Assembly (NCBI GenBank): GCA_973895155.1
Contig: OZ316891.1
Coordinates: 23,126,001-23,190,000 of the forward strand
DNA length: 64,000 nucleotides
DNA from: Marsupella aquatica
Taxonomy: Eukaryota; Marchantiophyta
Direction of reading: 5' to 3'
Notes under the pieces: generated by a model
Seen by the model: the letters and a program-made list of their open reading frames with translations, nothing else
Database searches by the model: none
Told to the model about the DNA's origin: nothing
Translations under genes and position numbers: made by a program
Part shown: piece after piece, positions 34,404 through 47,032 of the stretch
Position numbering within the stretch: position 1 is the first letter of the stretch
Layout: the number at the start of each line of letters is the position of its first letter

Positions 34404-35001
34404 CTAAATCACACCCCCTGTCATGTCCATTGCAACTAGGGTATGTCACATCCAATAACTGTGTGGGACTGGTAGAACGACTACACAAACACCATTGTTC
34501 TAACACGGTTTACATGGAAAGAGATGACGGAGGCAATCTGTCCCACGATCAATGCTCCTCAATAGTGATAGGGTCCACACATGCAAAAAGTGCACTGCAA
34601 CGTTGCCAGTAACCTGATCTTGATCTTCTCTTGCTTGGGGCAGAGGTGCCAAGTACAGAACGTTGAACACTACTGAGGTTCTTAGTGAAACAAATTAGAA
34701 CCTAATACGAAAGACATTGTTAACATAATCCGTGGTGAAGAAAAAGTAAAAACATATATGCACCGTGGAAAAACACAATCTTAACTGAAAAGGCCAAATC
34801 GCATTTGATAGCGCGCGTGGGAGACAAGAAACAAGAGCTCAAGACACACTGCAAACTTCGGGCAGAACGCTCGCGCGCGCTAGAAAATGATATGACGACA
34901 GAACGCACAACGCTGCACATCGAGTATTTCCAGCAACGGGACCACAATGATAACAACTGAGAATGAGAACATGTGACAAAAACAGAGGGGGACTGGAGGC
35001 C

Positions 35002-35221
35002 GGGTAAGCGTGTCCCGCGCCCTAAAGGCCGTGAAATTTGAAATGGACGGAAATTTTCCGTCTGACGCCAATCGGGGCTAATACGTTTCAAGTGCGCCAG
35101 AACGGTGATTGACGGACGCGCGGGCTTGCGGGCAGTAGCATTGGGATTAGTGACGGGCGGGAACGGGGCCCCAAGAAAGCTGGGGAGCTTTAATGCGGTG
35201 TTGATTTAACCCACTGTATCT
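35002..35221 (-). repeat. MULE right terminal inverted repeat
   Basis: Reverse complement of 3616-3834, with its inner edge at GGGTAAGCGTGTCCCGCG and its outer edge at GATTTAACCCACTGTAT. It doubles as the upstream region of the transposase gene. Confidence 0.9.
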
Positions 35222-36910
35222 ATATGATGAATCATGAAGTTACTATCTAGAGGCTTCACTTTAGAAGCCTATGCCCCAACTCTAGCTTGTAGTTGGGGCT
35301 TTATAAGTAATATTGTGCTCTTCCGGAATATGCGGAGTTCTGTATATGGAAAGCTCTGTAGCGAATTGTATTGCAAGATATGTACTGTAGAGCTTCTCCG
35401 CCTGCTGGGCTGCTGTTCTCATCAATCTCGGCGCTCTCTTTGACTCGGCGAATCGTTTTGTCCGTTTCTAATCCTCTCGCTGGCTGTCTCTTCCTCTCTG
35501 GATTGTGGAACGGCGTGTTGTGTCTCAATTGGGCCAGTTCAGTCCCACAGGTCAAGGAGAGAAGTAACGTCACCCTGCCTTCGTAACATTTGGAAGGTCG
35601 TGTGCAGCTCCAAAATTACAATCATTGTGAGCTGATAAGTTGACAGGGAGTTGAGATTTCCGTTTTTTTACGCCATAATGCTTTCGGCAGCTTTCTCGGA
35701 ATTAGCCAATCGACACAGTACAAGACAACCAATAGAGCACATTGCGTCGTAGGTTCATCCCTTCGCCTTCCCGACAGTAGCAGTTATGATTTGCAGGATG
35801 GGGTCATGGGGGCCAGTAATGTACGTGTCCAAGATGTGTAGTAGAATGGAGGGGAGATGTAAACCCCTATCAAGTCTTCTCAGATAATTCTGAGAAGAGA
35901 AAGGGGAGGATGCGAGAGAGCATTGCAAATGCAGAGATCCACAGCCGCTACAAACTGAGAGCCACTCGACATAAAGGGCACAGTCAAAGTGTTCCTCGTT
36001 CAGTTGAGTCGGCTCTTCATTCAGATGACTACGTGAGGGCTCATTTCTAAGGGAAGGCGTCGCATGCGAGGAGGAGCAAGGCAATGCTGCTAGAGTTCCT
36101 ATAAAACAGCATCGTCTTCTTACGAGTTGTAGGATTTACTAGACCTATTTAAAACTCTAGGTTTATTCGGATGGACACTACGCTCGTTATTGATTCAGTC
36201 GATCATTGATTCTCGTCAATGATGCAGATTCTCTGTTGTGAAGACATTCTGACGCTCGAGGCAAAGGCAGTCAAATTTCTCTGGAAACGGACACTTGCTA
36301 GTACAGCAAAGTAATGTGGAGCTAACAGCTGCTTCGAAGATAGTGCCCTACGTATGCTGGCTCCTCGGGGTTCAAGGCAAGTTGACGCACTGGTCAGTAC
36401 AGATTTGCTCGACTAGGTGATCCATGTTGGGTCTTCCGCTACTTTCTGGTGGATGAGCTGGAAGTAGCGTCTGTCAAATTTGATAAGAGTAAAGCCAAAT
36501 TTGCGATACTTTCACTCCCTTCCTGGCCATCGAGTTTTTTTGCGGCTACCCTTTCGCGATAGCGAGAATTTAAGGGGCACCTTGCAACAAGTATCTCTGC
36601 AGGAAGGTTAAATTTAGTGGCCACAGCCAATTTTTGCCAGAGGAATGTGTGGTGGCGAGAGTTTTCACAGGGATAATACAGAGTCCGTACGTGATGCAAA
36701 GAAACAATTCTTACGTGAGAAGAGTAAGGTAGCAGCCTGATTACGCGCGAAATAGTCAAACAACCTTTGGTTACATATTTAGGACTTGTTATTCCACAAT
36801 CGGGTACGAGGTCGGGGAAGGGGGAGGGGAAGAGAAGAAGGACATACAATAAGACACCACCCGTTTGCTCTGGCGGCCTTTGCTGTGCTGCCCAGAGGAA
36901 TTAGGACGCC
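35222..36910. other. Intergenic flank upstream of P5CS
   Basis: No gene is supported. Open frames on the minus strand (for example 36439-36849) show no family signature and lack splice context. It probably holds the P5CS promoter and 5' leader, but I cannot point to a TATA box or other element with confidence. Confidence 0.4.
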
Positions 36911-39900
36911 ATGGACCCATCCAGGGCATTCATGAAGGATGTGAGGCGTGTCGTGGTGAAGGTGAGCAAATGTGCAGTCCTTTCTTGTGTAGTTGGTTTG
37001 CTCTTGTTTCTATGGAATTATATGTTGAACCAGACACTGTCCATCCGAACATACTCTTTGTAGGCTGTCAAGTTTTTGAGCAAATGGGCGTGTCTATGGC
37101 GAATGCGGGTTGGGTGGTAGTCTCGTGAGTTCTGGCTCCGCCCGTGATTTGCTTTCCAAACGATGATCACCGAATTGCAACTTTCGCCACTGTATGATTA
37201 TTTTCTTAGTCCCATTTTCAATTTCAAACTCGAAATTCTGATTCTAACCCCTAACCTGAATGATGATCAGGTGGGCACTGCTGTTGTTACACGATCTGAC
37301 GGCAAGCTTGCACTGGGGCGCCTTGGTGCTGTGTGTGAACAGGTCCGTCATAGTATATGGCTCTCCAGTACTCAACAGTTAGTTTGGTGCATTTTCATTG
37401 TGGTGGCAGGCTGTGATGAAAGTATTTATTCGAGTACAGTAGCGGAAAGCTCAAGCTCATGCATTGCCCGAAACTGTTTACCCAAGCGAATCTATAGGGG
37501 TCCAGCAACCAAACCATGAAAACATTATTATCTCGGTGTCCGCATCTTCTACGCCGTGCTCACTTTGGGAACTGAAGACGAGTTTCTCTGATGAATCTGC
37601 AGCTGAAGGAGCTTCTACAAGATGGAATAGAAGTCATATTTGTTACTTCGGGAGCAGTTGGTGTGGGAAGGCAAAAGCTTCGTCATCAGCTATTAATGAA
37701 CAGCAGGTGTGGTTTCAGTAGGACGTGCACTTGCATCCATAGGTTTCCTGGCAGCAATAGTTCTCCCAGGGAGATACTCATCATAGCAGGATAGGCAGGG
37801 CCCTTTTTCTTTTACGGAGTCGAGCTGCAAACACAATGTGACGATGTAGAGGAGACTTGAGGGATGCTGAAATGCTTGCTTGGCAATGCATCCTTGGATC
37901 AGGGTCAAACACGGAAATGTTTCACAGACCTCAGACAGAGGGTGGAAAGATTTGTAATTTTTGGAGGGGCAATTTGGCAATAGTCCTCTTTGGCCCTGTT
38001 TTGTTGTTTGCAACCTATTTTGACCATTTAACGAAGTGTAGAATGCCTTTCTCCAGATGTCCTGATTTAGCATCTCGATAGGGCAACAGCTATGGCGTTG
38101 GTTAATACAAGTGCTATCTTTTGTGGCAGTTTTGTTGACTTGCAGAAGCCACAAAGAGATTTGGATGGGAAGGCATGTGCTGCAGTGGGGCAGAGTGGGC
38201 TTATGGCTCTGTATGATCACCTTTTCAGCCTCGTAAGTCGTATATCTTGCTTTACATCAAAATGCTCGAGTGCTCCTCTTCTAATGCTAAAATGTGTTAA
38301 ACCATAATATTGCGGTATATTTTTCTCGTAGCTAGTTTTTTTGGGTGGTGGTCGTTCATTCTTCCAGCTGATATAGGTGTGGGGGAGAGGTTGTTTTTCA
38401 CGCTTTTCACATCTTCTTTGACCGGCTCTGTAGATTCCCGAGTCTGCTTTCCTTAAGGCAGCTGTTTTGTGTGTGCAGTTGGACGTGGCATCAGCACAGC
38501 TTCTGGTCACCGATATCGACTTTCAAAATCCTGATTTTAGAGCACAACTATCTGAAACAGTCTTCAATCTACTGAGTCTGCGAGTAGTACCAGTTTTTAA
38601 TGAAAATGATGCTGTCAGTACGAGAAAGGCACCTTACAAGGTTTTTGTTAATCTTTTCCTTGGTTCGCTGATATTATCGGCAGTGGGCCTTCCAATTCAC
38701 TTAGGCTGTGTAGAACCTGCTGAAAACAGGGCAAGAATACCGAAAAGCAGATTGGTGTTGAACGTATCCTGCATTGGAACTCAGCAGTGAGCTGGTGGAA
38801 GGTGATCAAAAGGGTGGAGTTAGAGCATTGCATATAGTCAGTAATACAGTCTATTGGCGAATTTTATCATCCAAGTTGTGCCTCTGAGTGTTAGGTGCAC
38901 TAGAAGTTCTCATTTCTTGTCCTTCATGCATGTCTGTAACTCTGGAGATTTTTGTGTCACTGGCATGATAATTCTTGCTTGTTACAGCTAAGTTAAAAAT
39001 AACCTGTTTTATTGGTGTGTGTGCAGGATTCTGGTGGAATATTCTGGGATAATGACAGTCTAGCAGCCTTGTTAGCATTGGAATTGAAAGCAGATCTTCT
39101 TATTCTTCTCAGTGATGTTGAAGGTCTCTACACAGGGCCTCCAAGCGACCCCAAGTCAAAACTCATTCACACCTACTTAAAAGAGAAGCACGATGAGATG
39201 GTTACTTTTGGAGAAAAGTCCAGAGTCGGACGAGGTGGAATGACAGCAAAGGTTTATGCGGCTTGGAACGCAGCATCTGTTGGTATTCCGGTGGTGATTA
39301 CCAGGTGACTCGCGCCCCTGGTAGCTTATGACTGACGAGTCCGTCGTGGATGTCCAGAAAAGTCTATGATCTGTGAATTTGCTGCTCCCAGGTGCCTGGC
39401 AATGGCACTGCACCCCAGCATAGGGGTTGCGATTTTGTCGTGGCCAGGAAGATAAAGTGCAGATTGCATAAGGTCCTTGTTTCTGTCTTGTTACCTCGAG
39501 GATTACAAATGTGCTGATGGATTGTTGGTGCAGTGGATGTGCCACAGATGTCCTTCGTCGTGTGATGCAAGGCGAGAAAATTGGTACTTTGTTTCATCAG
39601 GATGCAAAGCAATGGGTTTCACTAAATTCAAGTGGGGCACGTGAGATGGCTGTTGCTGCTCGGGATGCAAGTCGTCGTCTTCAGGTACCTGTTGCCTTCT
39701 CCTTTCTGCCATATTTGGACCGAGTGAATGGTCCAAACTTACACAGCCACAACCTTTAACTTCCTCCTATTCACCACATTGACTTTCCCTCTCAAAATTC
39801 ACAGAGTCTTTCTTCAGGGGAACGTCGACAGGCTCTACTGGATGTTGCCAGTGCCTTACTCGAAAACGAGGAGCTAATCAAGGCTGAAAATGAGATTGAT

Positions 39901-42900
39901 GTGCAAGCTGCTCTTCAATCTAAGATCTCAGCATCACTCATTGCACGGCTGACCATTAAACCCGGCAAGGTACCCATGAAAAGGAGTTTATGTGCCCTTG
40001 TATCTTTCAGGCTTACGTGCTGTGTTCATATCACGGCTGGGGTTACACCTATCGATGCCCTCTATATTGCAATTTTCCATTGACAGGTGGTTCGATATAT
40101 TACACTGAAGTGGACTTCGTTGTTGGTCCTTTTTGACAGATTTCCAGTTTGGCGAAGTCGATCAGAGTTCTTGCAGACATGGAGGAGCCTATTGGCAAGG
40201 TTTCGCAAAGGACAGAGGTTAGAATACAGTACCGCACTTTCACTTTGAATGGATAGAATTACGGAGCCAGCTTTTCTTGCAGCTTTAGGGTCAAGACTAT
40301 TGGTCCTGTAAAGTGTTCTGTTGTCTCTCTTTCCGTGTTTAAACGAGAAACATTTTGCAGTCACTATTTTAACATGAGTTTCATATCTGTCTCTGTCTTC
40401 TTCCAGGTTTCTGAAGGCTTGATACTGGAGAAGACGACTTCCCCTTTAGGCGTTGTACTGGTTATTTTCGAGTCACGACCTGAGTCTCTAGTGCAGGTAC
40501 AGTTAACATTTTTAGTCTCTAAATACCGTTCTAGTAATCGTTTAGCTATCACATAAAGCGCGGTGAAAAAATAACTGTTTGAGAACTGCACCTTAACGCG
40601 TTGGTGGCGACCTAATGTCTTATCAAAAATAACATTCAAAGCTGTGAAGCATTTTCTTCTGAGAGCCAGTTCTCGAGATCCTGGTTACCGGACTTCTAAT
40701 CCATGGGGACTGATAAACTTTACAGATTGCTTCACTAGCCATTCGGAGTGGTAATGGTTTACTCTTGAAAGGAGGAAAAGAGGCATCTAGATCAAACGCT
40801 ATCCTGCATAAGGTATCCCGCTATGATACTGCACTTTTAACCCAACCATCTTTTCCTGTATAGTACATTGTTTGCACCTCTAGCTCGCGTTGAAGCAGTG
40901 TTCCGAAGAAATGGATATGATGTACCTTGAATGGAGTTTTTTACTGTTTAGTATGTCGCAGGTTATTACTCAAGCGCTGGCCAAATCCGCGGGCCCAAAG
41001 CTCATTGGTCTGGTAACTGGCAGGGATGAAATACCTGATCTTCTCAAGGTACAGCCAGGGTTGACGAATCTTGTTTACCACCTCCCTTTGAAATGCAAAC
41101 CCTGAAAATAAAATAATAGGCAGCCGGTCCAGCAATGCATCTTGTCCGGTAAAGTCATATCTTAGTTCCGGAAAGTTCGTTTGGTAATGTCACGATGCTA
41201 TGATCTTCTGATGGGCTTGCTTTGCACACTCAGTTGGATGATGTTATTGACCTGGTGATACCAAGGGGCAGCAATGCACTAGTTGCACAAATCAAAGCAA
41301 CAACGAAGATCCCTGTACTTGGCCATGCTGGTTAGTTTACTAGCAAACACATGTACAATTTTCTGAACGCTTTACTATTTGATATCCTCGCGTGCTTGGA
41401 ATTTGTAATCTGGCTCCATTTTTGTGTGGGAGGTACCAGCAAACTGTTAATGTACTCTCTCTGGCCACCATTTCTTTGGTTACGGATGCTTCGTTAGGAT
41501 GACTGAAAGAATGTTGGAAATTCTTCCTGACCTGTGGAAATCAGTAGAGCTAATAATATGAGATCTCGGTGAAACAGATGGAGTATGCCACGTGTACATA
41601 GATAAAGCTGCAGATATAGAGATGGAAAAAATAATAATTTTGGATTCTAAAGTTGATTACCCAGCTGCGTGCAACAGCATGGTATATTTTCCATTCCAGG
41701 CCTTCAGAGCAGAGTCGGCGATATTCTGCCTTACTGAAATGTTTGCATGATCTGGCCCGACCTTAACAGCAAATGCGCATAGTTTGCCCACAAATTGATC
41801 TGTGATATGTCTGCAGGAGACACTGCTTGTACATGAATCGTTGGTGGGGAATGGAAGCTGGGAGAAGCTTGTATTTCGCTTACAGGTAGCAGGTGCGATT
41901 ATTAGTCTACTTCTATGAAATTTGATCGTTATCACCATGCTTGTGTTTATTTATTTATGTTCTCTTGGGCAATGTTTTTGTCATCTACTGACATCGCTCA
42001 TCATGACAAACGACAGGAGTAACAATGTACGGGGGACCACGAGCAGTAGAAGTCCTGAAACTTCAAAAGGCTGATAATCTTCATAAAGAGTATAGCGGGC
42101 TTGCTTGCACTGTAGAGATTGTGAAGGACGTGGATGCAGCTATCAACCATATCCATGAGTTTGGCAGGTGAGTAAAGCTGTGCAGTAGAAATTGTGGTCT
42201 TATGTTGTTTGGATGAGCTACTATCGCACCCTCTTTGCCTCAATCAAGCATTTTCAAAGATGCATACTGGCAAAGTCATTGATTTGGCTCGGCTTTGTTG
42301 TCCGGTAATCTTTATGGAAGCAAGTTTAGCACTATCTATAGGCAGTGAAGGATCTTGAAACTGCTCAAGACTAATTATATTCGTTTGGTGGTCGCAGTTC
42401 TCACACCGATTGTATTGTTACAGAGGACGATAAAACTGCCGAGATATTCTTGCAGAAAGTGGATAGGTGAATCATCTAAGTTTGTCGTTTGATGAAAGGC
42501 ATTGAGTGTGGTTGACTCGGGTGATTCTTATTTGTTGACTTGGTGCTTGTCAAGCTTAGTGCTTTCCTGGTCAATATCGCTTCTGCTGCTGGTACTATCC
42601 TTCTATTTTTCTCGTCTCACACTATTCAGACTATATTGCAACCGAGATGTGTACCCTGAAGCTGGTATTGGATTCTTGCTTGCAGTGCTGCAATCTTCAG
42701 GAATGCAAGTACAAGGTTTTGTGATGGGGCTCGGTTTGGGCTTGGAGCTGAGGTTTGTGACACGGATGGACCTCTTTTTCCTTCAGTATACTTCTTGGTT
42801 TGTACGAGATGATTTTCTTACAAGATTGGACTCAGAACTCCACTTTACACTTTATTTCTCAGGAAGTTCGTACATCCTATTCCTATGTCGTCCGCTTCGG

Positions 42901-43537
42901 TTATTGGAAATTGTGGAAAAGATCGGTACAAATGTTTAAGTAAATGTTCTCAACGTTTAGAGCAAGCGATGATGCTGCCCCGTCTTTTGACAGGTTGGCA
43001 TCAGCACAAGTAGAATTCATGCTCGTGGTCCCGTAGGGGTGGAGGGACTTCTAACCACCCGATGGTAAATTCAGAACCTCATAACCCATCTTCTTCAAGA
43101 GCTTGCCACATGTTTTGTCATGTGGTTTAACAATAGTGATCATGATGTTGATACCCAAATGTGTTGCAATTTGTGAGTAATCATAATGCTACTTTTTAAC
43201 CTTTGTATCACTATGGGCACCCAATTTACATTTTACTTGTCTCTCTAGTATAGTCATTCGTTTATTCTGGTGGGGAATGATTTGTAAGCTATCTGGAGCT
43301 TAAATGGTTCTGTCGTATTCCAGGTTGCTGAGAGGAACCGGGCAGGTTGTGGATGGGGACAAAGGCGTAGCCTACACACACAAGAAGTTGCCTTTGGAGG
43401 ATGCGGTAGAGGAGAACTGCGAGCCTAAATTAGTTGAAGGTGTACACAGGTCGAGCAATGGAAATGGTCATATTACTGAACATTCATCTGGTGTCTCGAA
43501 CTCTTCACACTTAAGTAACGGGGTGTCTGCTGCATAA
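36911..43537 (+). CDS. P5CS: Delta-1-pyrroline-5-carboxylate synthase, 20 exons, 758 aa
   Basis: Exons: 36911-36961, 37271-37342, 37603-37706, 38130-38232, 38479-38640, 39027-39304, 39534-39684, 39805-39969, 40140-40217, 40407-40496, 40726-40812, 40962-41048, 41234-41330, 41578-41681, 41817-41892, 42017-42167, 42398-42466, 42686-42752, 42994-43064, 43324-43537. All phases match and no stop occurs. The enzyme makes glutamate semialdehyde from glutamate with ATP and NADPH, the committed step of proline synthesis. The N-terminal glutamate-5-kinase half shows [34 protein letters not shown] and [13 protein letters not shown]. The C-terminal gamma-glutamyl-phosphate reductase half shows [18 protein letters not shown] and [12 protein letters not shown], with probable catalytic Cys540. 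Length and exon number are as in flowering-plant P5CS. The last about 45 residues (Ser/Asn/Gly-rich, ending LSNGVSAA) look lineage-specific. It appears to be an intact host gene. Confidence 0.97.
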
Positions 43538-44985
43538 GGAGAACTTTGTGGCTCAAGAAAGTATTGATCTGACAAGTTGGTCAAGAGTTATATCTTCTTA
43601 TTGTAGCAACTCTTGGGAAAATTAAGGTTCAATGTTGGCAGCCTAAAGATTTATTTCAAAAAGAGTTTCTTTGGCTGCCGCTGAGGAAGCTACTACCCTG
43701 AGCTTTCGGCCATTCTACTGGTCATGTTAAGTGATTTATTGAGGTCCGAGTACCGGTCGGATTGAGGACCTCCTGTCTCCCGTAGTGTATGAAGGAATAA
43801 TGGCCCGAGCACAGATGTGCACCATAGGATACAGGTGAACTGCAAATTGCGCAAGAAGAAGTTGTGTGCAGCTTAAAACTGGGCATTGAAATGAACAGGT
43901 AGCCAGTTGAGTGACATTCTCTCTGGGAGGCCCGGAGGCCCGGAGGACAGAAGCTGACTGGTTGTTAGCTCGACTGAATATGGGAACCCGTGGTAAACAG
44001 GCTTCTAGCTTCTTAAAGTTCAGCAGTATGAACTGTACTAAACTTTCCTTGCTGAGAACTGGGGCTGATGTATTTAAAAAATTCTACGTTGTGGGACGGG
44101 GCCACTCTATTTACTCACGTTTTGTGTACAATTGCAACTTTGCAGCTTTGCAAAACGAGTCTGTTGTCTACACTGCGATAGGATTGTTTTGTTTTAAACG
44201 TTCTTGTGGGATTGTTGGATAGGCTGACCCAGATGAACATGCTGGCAGGTTTTGCCCCAAGATCGAGCTGAATAGTAGAGATAGTTATTACTCCATGTTG
44301 CAATTTCTCCTAGATCGCCTTGGCTTCTCCAGGATGGCGTGCTAAGTATGAATCTGTAGATTGTACTTACAAAGGCTCTTAATCAGGCTTTCTGTATTTT
44401 GCGATACACAAGTTCAAATTTCAATGACCAAGTGAAATGAGCTTCCCCTGCAAGTCTTGTTCATAGACTTAGCCTGTCTGTGGTTCCATCTCTTCTTGCT
44501 GTGGATGTTCGGTTCTTTACCGATGGATGAAGTTGTTGGATCGTGAATTTCTTTGTTTCATTTGCCGACTGTTTGCCGCAAGTACATGGCCTCAAGTCTT
44601 AACTCACCAATTATTTACCGCGAAGTACATGCTCTCAACTACCTACACTCACATATTTTGTGTACCAAAAAATCTTTGATACTTGGGATGCGACTTCATT
44701 TCTTACATGTCGTTAACTCTGTACACTAATATTTGATCCCTTTGGTGGAAGTCATAAGACAGGCTAATATACCTAAGCTCCCCTAAATTAATAGAAATTG
44801 TTGTTTTCTAATTGCCAAATAATTGTATGAAGATTTCTCGGAGGTATAAGCTTGGAAACGTTTTCTGTGATCTCCAGACCTAACTTTTCGCTCATAGATA
44901 AGTCCGAAGCTCACATGGGATCTCTGAAAATGATTCAAATGTAGTCCACTTTTGGTCATGAGGGCAGAAAAAGCTGTCAAGTACC
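43538..44985 (+). other. P5CS downstream region
   Basis: Contains the presumed 3' UTR of P5CS. I see no polyadenylation signal strong enough to place its end, and no further gene or repeat before the inverted repeat at about 44990. Confidence 0.4.
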
Positions 44986-44989
44986 ACAC

Positions 44990-45575
44990 CTAGCTACCTT
45001 AATTCTCGATTGCCTTGCATGACCTACTTACATCAAATCAATTAATTCAACTCGGTTGACTTCACTGAATGGGCTTACTGAATCCAATGAAGTGCTTTCA
45101 ATGAATGGACTGCATGGTATCAAGATGAAATTGTGGATGTGACATCAAATCACTACTGCATGGTATCAAGATGAAATTGTGAATGTGACATCAAATCACA
45201 ACTGCATTGTATCAAGATGAAATAGTGAATGTGATATCAAGACTTGTTGAGAGGAGAGGGGAGAAGAAATAGAGATAAAATCAAGAACCAGACAGAAACC
45301 ATCTGCACGAAGTAGAGGACAAATATAAGTCGAGAGCAGTAGCGAGAATAAGGCTGGGATGAGGAATAAAATAGAAGTTTGTAGGAAGAGAAACTGGCAC
45401 AGTAGGAGACTCGAATGTGGTGAAAAGAAACCGAGTTACCCATACAACAATGTATCAATCGATGCACTTCCAAGGAAACAGGCTCCGAAAGAACAGCACT
45501 GGTTGACGCATATAGAGAAGGACTGTGCGCGTTCTGGCATTTGAACGTACATCGACGTGTGAGGTACGCCTAGCG
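44990..45575 (+). repeat. Left arm of a long diverged inverted repeat
   Basis: From about AGCTACCTTAATTCTCGATTG to GCGCGTTCTGGCATTTGAACGTACATCGACG...GAGGTACGCCT. It aligns, with substitutions and indels, to the reverse complement of about 50405-50935. It includes the local 46-bp triplication at 45110-45247. Confidence 0.8.
45110..45247. repeat. 46-bp tandem triplication
   Basis: CTGCATGGTATCAAGATGAA begins units at 45110, 45156 and 45202 (third unit CTGCATTGTATC). Only one such unit exists in the opposite arm, so the amplification followed the duplication of the arms. Confidence 0.9.
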
Positions 45576-45739
45576 CTGGCAACCAAACATTAAGCGTGAT
45601 TCGCTACCTACAAAGAACACTGGCAAGAACCCATAGATTGCCTGAGGAGACGGTGCAGTTCGACCAAGGCGGTATCAAGCAGAGCTCGAGAGAAATAATT
45701 CGAGAGAAGCATTCATGAGCGCTTGAGCTCTGGCTGGCT

Positions 45740-47032
45740 ATGGTGGATCATCAGCACCAGAGCGAGGCGGCATCCTTGCCCCTTGCAGAGCCCGAGCCCC
45801 GGAAACCTAGCGCAAAGGCCTCGTTGTCGTGCCTTCCATGCATGGATGCACTGTGGTTCTGCTACTGTGAGCCTCCTCCATTCCAAAATTTATTTCCTTG
45901 CTTGTTTGCAACAGTCTTCGATGTGAAATTTGTTGCTGTCATGGATATAGCCGATATTATCGATTTGCGATCCATTTCTTTCTTCAAATTTAGGAAAGCT
46001 CGGTTTGGATTCTGTGTAGTAAGTAATCTTCCACAAAACTGTCCTCTCCTTCGTTTTGTGGGCTTCTCTTTGTTTTGAAATTCGTACCTCCGTAGAGCTG
46101 AACTCTCCCTCTGTCCTTCCGTACAGCAGTGGAATAGAATTTTTGATTCCGTGATCTTAAGAGCTCCTTTCCCGTTTTTACTGTTTGGACTTGCATCCTA
46201 GACCCTAAACTGTTACGTTTGTGTGGTCAAGTTTCAGCACTGTGTCGCTGCCTGTACTAAAACTCTTGCTCACTTTCGTAGAATTACGTTAATGTACTAA
46301 CTTGGAGTTGCACAGAATTTCGCCATATGTTTGATCTCCTTTTTTGCTTAACTCATGGAAATTACAGCTACGCACTTCTGCATCTCTCTTGATTCCTTGC
46401 CAGTCTTAGGTCGAGGGGAATAGTTGTGGTGGTTACATCGAGGTCGTTTGAGATTCGAACTGTTGAATGTGTCCTCAAGGGGAACTTTCTGTCTATTCTT
46501 TCTCAGCGTGTTGACATGGTGTGGGTTTGATTGAAGCTCCTGTTTACCAGATGAAGCAGTATTACAGGGATGGAACGTTTGATAGCTGCGGTGGGAAGTG
46601 GGGCGATCTTTTCAACTGTATCTCCTTGAAGACTAAGTCTGCTGCAGACGTTGAGGTATTGCAATTTGCTTTTCAGATGATTTATTGGATTGTTGTCAAG
46701 ATCTTGCTCCCAACTCTGTCTAGCTTTGCCGTGGTTCACTGCTGTGTCTTACCCGAGCCAATCGTTCCCAAAGATTGGATCGATAAGCACCCGCGCTGAT
46801 TGTCTCCAAACAACTTCATACCCTTCTGAGTCTAGATCTATGTGCTTATTAGGCCCTCTTGAGATTTATATGATTTGCTCGCATTCTTTATCAACGTGGC
46901 GTGGTAATGCTGGACCAGGCTATATTGAAGGAGCGGGGAGCAGCAAAGGAGAAAGAACATATTTGGAAATATAGGACAGAGGAGGAAGCAAGTGATCATT
47001 GGAAGCAGGAATTTGGACATTTACAGAAATGA
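45740..47032 (+). CDS. DUF3128-family small protein, 119 aa
   Basis: Three exons, 45740-45866, 46537-46655 and 46919-47032, join in phase at GT-AG sites into 119 codons plus TGA. The start MVDHQHQSEAASL is the first ATG in frame. The core has YQMKQYYRDGTFDSCGGKW, DLFNCISLKTKS and a C-terminal EEEASDHWKQEFGHL, matching the DUF3128 pattern of paired conserved cysteines (here C61 and C70 by my count) and 'Y..G....C...W.....C...K.'. Small proteins of this family occur across eukaryotes with poorly defined roles. The gene lies wholly between the two arms of a long inverted repeat. Expression from its own promoter is presumed. Confidence 0.75.

Larger units (their letters stand above)
3616..35221. 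mobile_element. Mutator-like element (MULE) with three nested insertions
   Basis: Bounded by inverted repeats of about 219 bp that match over nearly their whole length. Inside are a minus-strand transposase with MULE hallmarks (DDE-type first Asp, the CSWHVR motif, a SWIM zinc finger) and a convergent plus-strand accessory gene. This convergent two-gene layout recalls maize MuDR (mudrA/mudrB), but no sequence similarity to mudrB is claimed. Removing the CACTA, the 4.6-kb element and the MITE with one copy of each target duplication leaves roughly 9.1 kb, and transposase reading frames rejoin across the 4.6-kb insertion. I could not resolve the expected 9-bp target duplication; the flanks share only GTAT. 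Both MULE genes carry disabling mutations, so it is now non-autonomous. Confidence 0.85.

Noticed and set aside
34720-35091. Minus-strand ORFs inside the MULE right inverted repeat
   Set aside because: Similar open frames occur in the left repeat at 3771. They are a by-product of the GC-rich terminal sequence.
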